DNA of 16,751 nt, taken from assembly GCA_023443025.1 (NCBI GenBank), contig JAEZWM010000060.1, positions 1 to 16,751 on the forward strand, written 5' to 3'. The position numbers and the translations under genes are program-made. Source of the DNA: Bacillota bacterium (lineage in GTDB: Bacteria > Bacillota > Clostridia > Tissierellales > Peptoniphilaceae). Under the pieces are notes generated by a model that worked only from the letters and a program-made list of their open reading frames with translations, had not been told where the DNA came from and ran no database searches. Of this stretch, positions 6,776 to 13,814 are shown one piece after another; position 1 is the first letter of the stretch, and every line of letters begins with the position of its first letter.

Positions 6776-8170
6776 TTACTCAACTCTCTTCCAAATAACG
6801 CCTGCTGATGTATCCTTTAGTTCTATTCCTTCGGCTTTTAACATATCTCTTATCTCGTCAGCTCGCGCATAGTTCTTTTCTTCTCTAGCACGATTTCTCT
6901 CATCAATAAGCTCTTCGATTCTAGAGTCTAAATCATCATCAGATTCTCTATACAATAACCCAAGCACTTCTGAGAGCATTTTGTATTTGTCGTAGACATA
7001 TTTAACAGCAGAACTAGGCGTATTTTCATTAATTTCAGTATTAATTATCCTTACGATTTCAAAAAGTGAAGCAACCGCATCAGCAGTATTTATATCATCA
7101 TCCATGGCCATATCGAAGTCTGTTTTACATTTATCTACCTCTTCTACTAGCGACGGTTCTTCTCCTTCTACACTGTTTTTTAGAAGTCTTTCAAGTTTTT
7201 CCTTAGCATTGTACATTCTTTCAAGAGCACTTTTAGTTTGTTCCATTACTTCTTCACTAAAATTTATTGGATTTCTGTAATGTGCAGATAGTAGCCATAG
7301 CCTCATAATTTCTCCATCATACTTCTTAGCAATATCTCTAACTAAAAAGAAGTTATCTAAAGACTTGCTCATCTTTTTATTATCTACATTTATCATTCCA
7401 TTATGCATCCAATAATTAGAAAATTTAACCCCGCTTAAGGTTTCAGACTGTACTATTTCATTTTCATGGTGCGGAAACTGGAGGTCTTCACCACCAGCAT
7501 GGATATCTATGGTATCTCCAAGAATTGACTTAGCCATTACTGAGCACTCAATATGCCATCCGGGTCTACCCATCCCCCATGGACTTTCCCAAGCCGGTTC
7601 TTTTTCGTCCTTGCGTTTTTTCCAAAGCGCAAAATCAAGTGGATTTCTTTTTTCTACTCCCGCTTCAATCCTAGCTCCAGCTTTTAATTCATCTATGTTC
7701 TTTTTTGAAAGTATTCCGTAGTCTTTGCTTTTGGAAATGTCAAAATAGACATTTCCATCTACATTATAGGCTGCATCTATCTTTACAAGTCCATCTATAA
7801 ATTCCACCATTTCAGGAATAAATTCTGTTGCTTTTGGGTGAATAGTGTGTTCTTCAAAAATATTTAATGCCTTGGTATCTTCAAGGTATGCATTTATATA
7901 TTTTTTGGTAATTTCCTCGAAATGCACTCCTTCATCCGCTGCTTTATTTATAATCTTATCATCAATGTCGGTAAAATTAGAAACAAATTTTACATCATAT
8001 CCTTTATACAGAAGGTATCTTCTTAGTGTATCAAAGACTACTATTGGTCTGGCATTACCTATGTGGATGTAATTGTATACCGTAGGTCCACAAACATATA
8101 TCCTTGCAACACCTTCCTCTATAGTCTTGAAATCTTCTTTTTTTCTCGTTAATGTATTATATATCTTCAT
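6776..8170 (-). CDS. cysS: Cysteinyl-tRNA synthetase
   Basis: Class I synthetase that charges tRNA-Cys. The 464 residues are full length. Seen in the sequence: HIGN at 36-39, KMSKS at 266-270, and the cysteine-selecting zinc ligands C27, C209, H234 and E238, in the same spacing as the well-studied bacterial enzyme. The tRNA-binding C-terminal domain ends with the EELIDERNRAREEKNYARAD-type helix near 420-437. GGAGG lies six bases before the ATG. It is separated from gltX by 107 bases that hold two stem-loops instead of the cysE gene usually found there. I looked for a T-box leader and found none. Confidence 0.98.
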   Translation of the reverse strand: MKIYNTLTRKKEDFKTIEEGVARIYVCGPTVYNYIHIGNARPIVVFDTLRRYLLYKGYDVKFVSNFTDIDDKIINKAADEGVHFEEITKKYINAYLEDTKALNIFEEHTIHPKATEFIPEMVEFIDGLVKIDAAYNVDGNVYFDISKSKDYGILSKKNIDELKAGARIEAGVEKRNPLDFALWKKRKDEKEPAWESPWGMGRPGWHIECSVMAKSILGDTIDIHAGGEDLQFPHHENEIVQSETLSGVKFSNYWMHNGMINVDNKKMSKSLDNFFLVRDIAKKYDGEIMRLWLLSAHYRNPINFSEEVMEQTKSALERMYNAKEKLERLLKNSVEGEEPSLVEEVDKCKTDFDMAMDDDINTADAVASLFEIVRIINTEINENTPSSAVKYVYDKYKMLSEVLGLLYRESDDDLDSRIEELIDERNRAREEKNYARADEIRDMLKAEGIELKDTSAGVIWKRVE

Positions 8171-8184
8171 AGATATCCTCCATT

Positions 8185-8211
8185 GCAGTAAAACCTTAAT
8201 GAATTTACTGC
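8185..8211 (-). other. Stem-loop just upstream of the cysS ribosome-binding site
   Basis: GCAGTAAA and TTTACTGC (8204-8211 with 8185-8192) form a perfect 8-bp stem with an 11-base loop. It ends a few bases before the GGAGG of cysS. No U-tract follows, so it is not a terminator. It might tune translation or mark RNA processing, but this is inference. Confidence 0.45.
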
Positions 8212-8238
8212 TTCTTACTCTTTAACCACTTTTTAAAT

Positions 8239-8257
8239 TTAGCAATTCCCTTGCTAA
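8239..8257. other. Perfect stem-loop after gltX
   Basis: TTAGCAA/TTGCTAA form a perfect 7-bp stem around a five-base loop (GGGAA on the minus strand), about 20 bases after the gltX stop. The minus-strand bases that follow are A-rich rather than T-rich, so it is not a standard terminator. It could protect the gltX mRNA 3' part or be a processing site. Confidence 0.4.
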
Positions 8258-8278
8258 TCAAATCAATTATGATTCACA

Positions 8279-9751
8279 TTATTTAGCAAACCTTTCTAAC
8301 CTTTTTAATAGATTATCTTTGCCCAGTAGCATGATTACATTGACAAGTTCAGGCCCATGGACCATCCCTGTTAGAATCGCTCTAGTTGGCATAAATAAAT
8401 CTTTCCCTTTGATACCGGTAGCCTTTTGAATTGACTTCATTACTGATTTAGCAAATTCCTCATCTACCTCTTTTACATCATTTAATTGATCGATAAAGCA
8501 CTTAGCGAGTTCTGAAACATGCTCTTTTGATGAGTACTCTATTGCATCTTCTTCTGTAATTTCTATTTCATCTTCAAATAGGAATTTTGCTTGTTCTGTT
8601 ATATCCATAAATCTATCCAGACTCTCTTTAAAGGTCGAAGCTAGTAGATTTAATTTTTCAGTTGTATAGCTTTCATCTATTAATTTAGCATCCAATAGAT
8701 ATGGCTTAATGTTTTCAGCAACTTCAGCATCTGACATCTCTCTAATGTAATGAGCATTTACCCAATTCAATTTATCTCGGTCAAAAATACCACCTGTCTT
8801 AGAAACTCTATCATAGCTAAATTGTCTGATTAGCTCATTCATATCCAGTATCTCATCATTTCCTTCAGGCGACCATCCTACAAGTGCTAAATAGTTTGTC
8901 AAGCCCTGAGGAGTATATCCTTGTTCAATAAAATCATCCACAGATACATCGTCATTTCTCTTTGAAAGTTTTTTTCTAAATTTATTTAATACGGTAGGTA
9001 GATGCACAAAAACCGGAGCTTCCCAACCAAATGCTTCATAAAGGTATACATGTTTAGGTGTAGATGGAATCCACTCATCCCCTCTAACTATATGTGTTAT
9101 CCCCATCAAGTGATCGTCAACAACAACTGCAAAATGATATGTTGGGAATCCGTCAGATTTAATTAACACCTGATCATCCATGTCACTAGTATTAATAACG
9201 ATTTTGCCTTTTACAAGATCTTCGACTACTATATCTGTATTAAGTGGAAGTTTTAATCTAATAACATATTCTTCGCCATTTGCGATTCTTTCTTTTGCTT
9301 CTTCCAAGCTCACAGATCTACAAAGACCATCATATCTTGGAATTACACCATCTGATTTTTGTTGTTCTCTAAGATTTTCAAGTCTTTCTCTAGTACAGAA
9401 ACAGTAGTAAGCATGACCTGACTCCAGTAGTTTTTCTATATACTCATCGTATATTCCTTCAGCTTGTCTTTCAGACTGAATATAAGGACCACAGTCTCCT
9501 CTTTCTACTAGTTTACCATCATCATCTAAAAAAACACCTTCGTCATAGTCTATACCTGCCCAAGTTAACGAATTTATTAAATTCTCTAGGGCTCCCTCTA
9601 CAAATCTAGTTCTATCGGTGTCTTCAATTCTTAGAATAAATTTCCCACCTTGTTGTCTTGCGAATAAATAATTATATAATGCAGTTCTTAGTCCCCCGAT
9701 ATGCAGGTATCCGGTTGGACTTGGTGCAAACCTGACTCTCACTTCTGACAT
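8279..9751 (-). CDS. gltX: Glutamyl-tRNA synthetase
   Basis: Class I synthetase charging tRNA-Glu (and, in many Firmicutes, tRNA-Gln for later amidation). The 490-residue form begins MSEVRVRFAPSPTGYLHIGG, with the HIGH-type signature HIGG at 17-20 and the KMSKS-type KLSKR at 261-265. A CFC pair near 117-119 and a later Cys near 144 in RYDGLC resemble the partial zinc site of some bacterial enzymes. The C-terminal anticodon-binding domain is complete. I chose the ATG at 9749-9751: GGAGG (9760-9764) is eight bases upstream, and a longer reading frame to 9787 would add 12 residues not seen in the family and run into the preceding gene. The start follows the stop of the asparagine-synthase-like gene by one base, so translation is coupled to it. 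Confidence 0.97.
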   Translation of the reverse strand: MSEVRVRFAPSPTGYLHIGGLRTALYNYLFARQQGGKFILRIEDTDRTRFVEGALENLINSLTWAGIDYDEGVFLDDDGKLVERGDCGPYIQSERQAEGIYDEYIEKLLESGHAYYCFCTRERLENLREQQKSDGVIPRYDGLCRSVSLEEAKERIANGEEYVIRLKLPLNTDIVVEDLVKGKIVINTSDMDDQVLIKSDGFPTYHFAVVVDDHLMGITHIVRGDEWIPSTPKHVYLYEAFGWEAPVFVHLPTVLNKFRKKLSKRNDDVSVDDFIEQGYTPQGLTNYLALVGWSPEGNDEILDMNELIRQFSYDRVSKTGGIFDRDKLNWVNAHYIREMSDAEVAENIKPYLLDAKLIDESYTTEKLNLLASTFKESLDRFMDITEQAKFLFEDEIEITEEDAIEYSSKEHVSELAKCFIDQLNDVKEVDEEFAKSVMKSIQKATGIKGKDLFMPTRAILTGMVHGPELVNVIMLLGKDNLLKRLERFAK

Positions 9752-9752
9752 A

Positions 9753-11429
9753 CTATATACCTCCGTTATCTTTCCAATTAAAATCACTTTTAAATCTATC
9801 TAACATATCACTAGATACAATTCCATTTATAGTTGAATACTCTGAACTTATGCGGTCAAATTCACTCTTGGTTTTTATCTTATACCAATCTAAATGATGA
9901 GCATCGTATTCATTTTGTAAATTTTTATTTTTATAATTAAAGAATATGTTTCTGTAAATATTCGGTGGCATCTTCCTGATAAAATCTTTAAGTTTGTTCT
10001 TTAATCCGCCATCGGGATTTCCTGTACTTGTAACCCCAATTGCGGTCCTTAGATCTCTTTGAATATCCGTGACAATCTTATAATGTAGTCTCCTATGGTA
10101 TCTAAGTTCAGGTACGACTGTCTCCCAAGCTTCAAACACGGTTCTGTTCCAGAGCATCATATGCCATCTATAACCGAAGTACTCATAAACCCTTACAGAG
10201 TTTGCAATCATTTTACTCTGCTTTTCTTTCCAGTCAAAAAACTCATAATATGAAATCATATCATTTCGGCTAGCATTTTTTGCCGGTCTAATTTCCTTTT
10301 TGATCTCATTGATGATATCTTTAAACTGTTTACTGTTCCCATTAAACTTCTTGTTTATTGCAAGTTCTCTAAATAATTCAGTTGCTATATAATCTATATT
10401 TAAATGCTTTGAATTAATAAATACAGAAGGAATATGATCACCATGTATAAAGTCACCCGAATGTCCTGGTGCGAATATTGCATTATCGGGAATCATATTA
10501 TGTTCTTTAAAATATTTTACTGCATGGTAATCTTGAAAATGTGGTGTGGATACAAGGTTTGAAGCATATTTAGAAAAATCTCTATATTCATCTGATATAT
10601 ACCACTCTCTCCAGTCTAAATCATCAAAAGGCGCAAAAATCCATTTATATCCCAGAAATTCTGCAATGCTCTTAGATAGGTTGGATTCAGCATTTTTACT
10701 TAGTCCATACGAATAGCAAATTACATTTTCATAACCTATACTCTTTAATGTATGTGCCACAATCCTCGAGTCTTCGCCACCTGAAAGAGGTAGCATAATA
10801 GTATCTCCATTTGCAATAGCAGCAAGTCTTTTTGCGGCAATTTTATATGCTGTTATTATCCTATCTTTCGAAGCTGTCTCTGACTGGTCAAAATCATTCC
10901 TATAACTAAAACGCATATACTCATCAACTATGAGTTCATTAGAGTTCTTTTTATAGAATAGATACTCTCCGGCTGAAAGCGAGTTTATACCGGAAATCAG
11001 CGTTCTATTTGCCCAAGTATTACCTGAGATTTCATATTGTAATAGAGCAAACTCATCAGGCACATTCTCGTCTTCGGATAATAATTCATATGGTGAATCA
11101 GATATTTCTAAATTCCCATTTTCTTTATAGAAGATTGGGATGCTTCTTATATTGTCAACAGCAGCAAAAATAAAGTCTTCATTTTCAATCACTACAGCAA
11201 ATTGACCATTTAATACATTTATACAATCAAGGATTTCAACAATGTGGTCTGCATTCTTTAGAATATCTAATAACTCATTAGTTGAGTATTGATTTTTGAA
11301 AAGTTTCTTTACCAATTTTAATTCGTCAGTAGAATATTCATCAATTGGATTAACGATAAATCCCTTTATGGATAAGGTCCCGTGTCTTTCCCATTTGAAT
11401 CCTTTATTGTTTACAAGTTTTATAGACAT
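9753..11429 (-). CDS. Asparagine-synthase-like protein, intact ATP site, no glutaminase Cys (paralog 1)
   Basis: This 558-residue protein has the two-domain layout of asparagine synthases. The N-terminal part (about 1-160) is a degenerate class II glutamine-amidotransferase fold, recognisable at NGQFAVVIENEDFIFAAVDN (74-93) and RSIPIFY. The required Cys2 is missing (it starts MSIK, and the first Cys is at 69), so glutamine hydrolysis is unlikely. The ATP-pyrophosphatase domain is intact, with LPLSGGEDSR (213-222) and the second active-site motif GHSGD (322-326). Beta-lactam synthetase, lasso-peptide cyclases and some surface-polysaccharide enzymes also combine an intact ATP site with no Cys, so an ATP-dependent amide-forming ligase is plausible; the substrate is unknown. 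The ATG lies one base after the DJ-1-family stop, with AAGGG five bases upstream. Its stop is one base from gltX. It is a distant tandem paralog of the protein at 12102-13715. Confidence 0.88.
   Translation of the reverse strand: MSIKLVNNKGFKWERHGTLSIKGFIVNPIDEYSTDELKLVKKLFKNQYSTNELLDILKNADHIVEILDCINVLNGQFAVVIENEDFIFAAVDNIRSIPIFYKENGNLEISDSPYELLSEDENVPDEFALLQYEISGNTWANRTLISGINSLSAGEYLFYKKNSNELIVDEYMRFSYRNDFDQSETASKDRIITAYKIAAKRLAAIANGDTIMLPLSGGEDSRIVAHTLKSIGYENVICYSYGLSKNAESNLSKSIAEFLGYKWIFAPFDDLDWREWYISDEYRDFSKYASNLVSTPHFQDYHAVKYFKEHNMIPDNAIFAPGHSGDFIHGDHIPSVFINSKHLNIDYIATELFRELAINKKFNGNSKQFKDIINEIKKEIRPAKNASRNDMISYYEFFDWKEKQSKMIANSVRVYEYFGYRWHMMLWNRTVFEAWETVVPELRYHRRLHYKIVTDIQRDLRTAIGVTSTGNPDGGLKNKLKDFIRKMPPNIYRNIFFNYKNKNLQNEYDAHHLDWYKIKTKSEFDRISSEYSTINGIVSSDMLDRFKSDFNWKDNGGI
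9760..9764 (-). promoter_or_regulatory. gltX ribosome-binding site inside the upstream gene
   Basis: GGAGG lies within the last codons (Gly-Gly-Ile-stop) of the asparagine-synthase-like gene, eight bases before the gltX ATG. It decides the gltX start and makes gltX translation dependent on, or linked to, ribosomes finishing the upstream gene. Confidence 0.8.
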
Positions 11430-11430
11430 A

Positions 11431-11997
11431 TTAACCCTTACAGCACAGATTAAACAGAAGTCCTTCTGAAACTGTGTTTCTCACTTCTTTTCCACTTAGG
11501 TACTCTACTACAGCAAGTGCAAAATACATAGCAGTTGCAGGTCCTCTTGAAGTAATAATATTTCTATCTACAACCACAATTTCTTCCGAATTATCAGCGG
11601 ATTTTAGTTCATTTTCAAGTCCGGGATAACATGTAGCACTTACACCTTCTAGTATATTTGCCGCTTCTAGAACCATCGGTCCTGCACAAATAGCTGCTGC
11701 AAGTTTTCCGGACTTTGCAAATTGAGCTATAATTTCTAGCACAGATTTAGATTCGATTAAATTGTTAACACCGTCCATACCACCTGGAACGACTATTCCG
11801 TCATATTCTTTAAGACTTCCTAATTCATCAATGCTCTTATCTGCTATTACACTTACACCATGTGCTCCCTCAACAATAGATTTATCTGTAACATATGCTG
11901 TAGTTACATCAATATCTGCTCTTCTAAGAACATCGATTATTGAGATCGCTTCAATCTCTTCAAATCCATTTGCTAATGGTACTATAATTTTTTTCAT
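11431..11997 (-). CDS. DJ-1/PfpI (YajL-like) family protein
   Basis: This 188-residue protein is a DJ-1/PfpI superfamily member. It has the N-terminal NGFEEIEA segment with the conserved Glu (E16, equivalent to human DJ-1 E18), VVPGGMDG (69-76), and the nucleophile elbow AAAICAGP with C104, matching DJ-1 C106. SRGPATAMYFALAVVEYL (about 150-167) matches the family C-terminal helix region. Family members act in oxidative-stress defence, as proposed protein or nucleotide deglycases, or as chaperones; the exact activity here is unknown. I chose the ATG at 11995-11997, which has AGGAG (12005-12009) seven bases upstream. A frame open to 12081 would add 28 residues without family similarity. It sits between two asparagine-synthase-like genes, and its stop is one base from the next ATG, so it probably functions with them. 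Confidence 0.92.
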   Translation of the reverse strand: MKKIIVPLANGFEEIEAISIIDVLRRADIDVTTAYVTDKSIVEGAHGVSVIADKSIDELGSLKEYDGIVVPGGMDGVNNLIESKSVLEIIAQFAKSGKLAAAICAGPMVLEAANILEGVSATCYPGLENELKSADNSEEIVVVDRNIITSRGPATAMYFALAVVEYLSGKEVRNTVSEGLLFNLCCKG

Positions 11998-12004
11998 AAT
12001 TTCA

Positions 12005-12009
12005 CTCCT
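12005..12009 (-). promoter_or_regulatory. Ribosome-binding site deciding the DJ-1-family start
   Basis: AGGAG stands seven bases before the ATG at 11995-11997, where similarity to DJ-1 begins. The upstream in-frame ATG at 12079-12081 has no comparable site. Confidence 0.7.
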
Positions 12010-12021
12010 ATAATAATGGTA

Positions 12022-12050
12022 TTTATGGGACAGGTTAAAACTATTAACAA
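12022..12050 (-). promoter_or_regulatory. Weak candidate promoter before the DJ-1-family gene
   Basis: TTGTTA (12045-12050) and CATAAA (12022-12027) are 17 bases apart in the 104-base gap after the asparagine-synthase-like gene. The -10 match is only fair. The gap is the only one inside the cassette large enough for an internal promoter. Confidence 0.28.
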
Positions 12051-12101
12051 GCAAAGACCTTACTGGTTTAGATTTATACACAGCCCTATTTTTCTAATTA
12101 A

Positions 12102-13715
12102 CTAGAAGTTATAATCATTTTCCTTTAGAAAGTCTCTAAGGTATTTGATAGACTGCACTCCTATTATATTTGAGACCGACTCCTTAAACCTTTGAAACTC
12201 TCTCCTACTAATAATATTATACCAAAGTAGTGGGTGCTCGTCATATGCATTGTCAAGAGCTTTGGATTTTCTAGTAAAATCAAGCCTTCTATATTGTTTT
12301 GGAAATCTAGCTCTAAATCTATCTTCTAGATTAGGAACCAGAGTTCTTCTCTTCGCTTCAGGTTTTATGCCGACAGCTTCTAATAGATCTGAATTATAGA
12401 TGATGTCGTACTCATGCTGTAGGGCGGTCAAGTATCGCATGTCGTTTGGAACACCGGACCAAAATTTGATAATATGGTCCTCCAATTGTATATTTCTCCA
12501 TACATATCCAAACATCTCGTAAATTCTTCTGGAATTCGAAAGATGTTTTCCTACCCTTTCTTTCCAATAAGCATATTTGAATTTCCAAACTATGGATTTG
12601 TTTTTAAACTCCTCGTCATCTTTATATAGTCTAAAGATGTCTTCCAGATATGACGGCATAAGATTATAATCTCGTAAATTCCATTTAAGATTAGACCCTA
12701 TCTCACGCATTATTTCATAATTTAAATTATCTTCATCGAGATTAGACTCATCTAAGAAAATCTTAGGAAGTAAATCCCCACGCAATACACCTGTAAAGCA
12801 TACATTAATAAAAACTGCATCATCCGGAACTATTTTCATATCCTTTAGCGATTTTACAGCTAAATATTCCTGAATATTTGGTACTGTGACATATTGTGAA
12901 GCATAATCTCTGTATTTTTTATAGTCATTACCGGTAAACCATTTAAACCATTCAAAACCATCATACTCTATAAAATGCCATGGATAACCATAATACTCGG
13001 CAATCTGTCTTGCCTTTGGAACTTCAGGATTGTTCCTTCCTCCATAGGTATAACAAATTACATTTTTAAGTCCCAGCTCTTTAATTTTTCCTATAAGTAA
13101 CCTTTGCCACCATCCGGAAGTAAGTGGTACGACAATGGTCCTGTCTTTTAATGGCAGAAGACTCATCTTAACAGCATTAGTATATATTTGATTCATCTGC
13201 TCTACTAACTCGGATAACGAATCAGTGGAAAATGGCTCTCTATCAAAATCCATGTATTCTTTAACTATGAGTTCACTATTTGATTTATCAAAAAACAATA
13301 ACTCACCGCAACCGAGAGTCTTGATATTCTCATATAGAGTTCTATCGCCAAAAGTAGTTCCTGAAATCCTTAGTTCTCTAACTGCAATATCGTCTACTAT
13401 AGGTTCTTTGATCAAATTCAAAATGGTTTTAATGCTGTCAGTTACAATAAATTCGCCATTTAATTGAGAATAATAAAGTGGAAAGCTTCTATTAAAATCA
13501 ACCGCAGCAACAATAAAATCATCAGTCTCTCTTAGCATTGAGAATTCACCATTAAGGCTTCTTAAGTAACTGATGTAACCATTTATATCTTCAATTTTTA
13601 ATAAATCGTCTATTTTTTCTTTGTGATTATTGTCGCTTTCATAAAAGTATCCCTTTAAGTAGCATTCTAAGTATTCATGCCATCTGAAAGCATCATTATT
13701 TGATAAAAGTATCAT
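12102..13715 (-). CDS. Asparagine-synthase-like protein with lost ATP-pyrophosphatase motifs (paralog 2)
   Basis: This 537-residue protein aligns along its length with the paralog at 9753-11429. Shared features include LNGEFSML (54-61), AAVDFNRSFPLYY (70-82), the SELIVKEYM segment (147-155), YASQYVTVPNIQEYLAVK (271-288) and YDEHPLLWY (491-499). It lacks the glutaminase Cys2. Unlike its paralog it has also lost both ATP-site motifs: SGGEDSR is replaced by TSGWWQR (199-205), and GHSGD by VCFTG (305-309). The frame is open throughout and an AGGAG ribosome-binding site lies eight bases before the ATG, so it looks like an expressed, catalytically dead family member rather than a broken gene. It may serve as a structural or regulatory partner of paralog 1 (inference). 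It is first in the cassette, after a promoter-like sequence and hairpin. Confidence 0.85.
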   Translation of the reverse strand: MILLSNNDAFRWHEYLECYLKGYFYESDNNHKEKIDDLLKIEDINGYISYLRSLNGEFSMLRETDDFIVAAVDFNRSFPLYYSQLNGEFIVTDSIKTILNLIKEPIVDDIAVRELRISGTTFGDRTLYENIKTLGCGELLFFDKSNSELIVKEYMDFDREPFSTDSLSELVEQMNQIYTNAVKMSLLPLKDRTIVVPLTSGWWQRLLIGKIKELGLKNVICYTYGGRNNPEVPKARQIAEYYGYPWHFIEYDGFEWFKWFTGNDYKKYRDYASQYVTVPNIQEYLAVKSLKDMKIVPDDAVFINVCFTGVLRGDLLPKIFLDESNLDEDNLNYEIMREIGSNLKWNLRDYNLMPSYLEDIFRLYKDDEEFKNKSIVWKFKYAYWKERVGKHLSNSRRIYEMFGYVWRNIQLEDHIIKFWSGVPNDMRYLTALQHEYDIIYNSDLLEAVGIKPEAKRRTLVPNLEDRFRARFPKQYRRLDFTRKSKALDNAYDEHPLLWYNIISRREFQRFKESVSNIIGVQSIKYLRDFLKENDYNF

Positions 13716-13738
13716 ATAATCAACTCCTATTATGTAAA

Positions 13739-13755
13739 CCGACCTCTAAGGTCGG
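13739..13755 (-). other. Perfect GC-rich hairpin between uvrA and the cassette (terminator or 5'-end hairpin)
   Basis: CCGACC/GGTCGG pair perfectly around a five-base loop, followed on the minus strand by TTTACAT. It could be a modest terminator for uvrBA. Alternatively, if the TATAAT at 13762-13767 is active, it would lie at the very 5' end of the cassette mRNA and stabilise it. The tail has only three T residues, so the terminator reading is uncertain. Confidence 0.55.
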
Positions 13756-13761
13756 ATCTAA

Positions 13762-13791
13762 ATTATATTTTATCACATTTACAAATATCAT
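13762..13791 (-). promoter_or_regulatory. Candidate promoter of the asparagine-synthase-like/DJ-1 cassette
   Basis: A perfect -10 TATAAT (13762-13767) is preceded by ATGATA (13786-13791) with an 18-base spacer. Transcription would start near 13755, at the base of the hairpin at 13739-13755, 40 bases before the first ATG. Confidence 0.5.
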
Positions 13792-13814
13792 CATAGATAT
13801 GTGATGTATATAAG

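Noticed and set aside
8171..8278. T-box or other tRNA-sensing leader before cysS
   Set aside because: Stem-loops are present, but I see no T-box antiterminator core sequence and no terminator with a U-run, and the space is too short for a full T-box.
9752..9787. Longer gltX start
   Set aside because: It would add 12 residues before the conserved VRVRFAPSPTG start region and overlap the upstream gene by over 30 bases; GGAGG points to the ATG at 9751.
11998..12081. 28-residue N-terminal extension of the DJ-1-family protein
   Set aside because: The extension has no family similarity and its ATG lacks a ribosome-binding site; the internal ATG has AGGAG at the right distance.
9753..13715. Either synthase-like gene as a true asparagine synthetase (asnB)
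   Set aside because: Both lack the N-terminal catalytic Cys2, and one also lacks the ATP-site motifs. Calling them asnB would overstate function.
9753..13715. Lasso-peptide biosynthesis locus
   Set aside because: A Cys-less synthase-like cyclase is present, but there is no transglutaminase-like leader peptidase, recognition protein or clear precursor, and both proteins retain an N-terminal GATase-like domain resembling polysaccharide-locus relatives.
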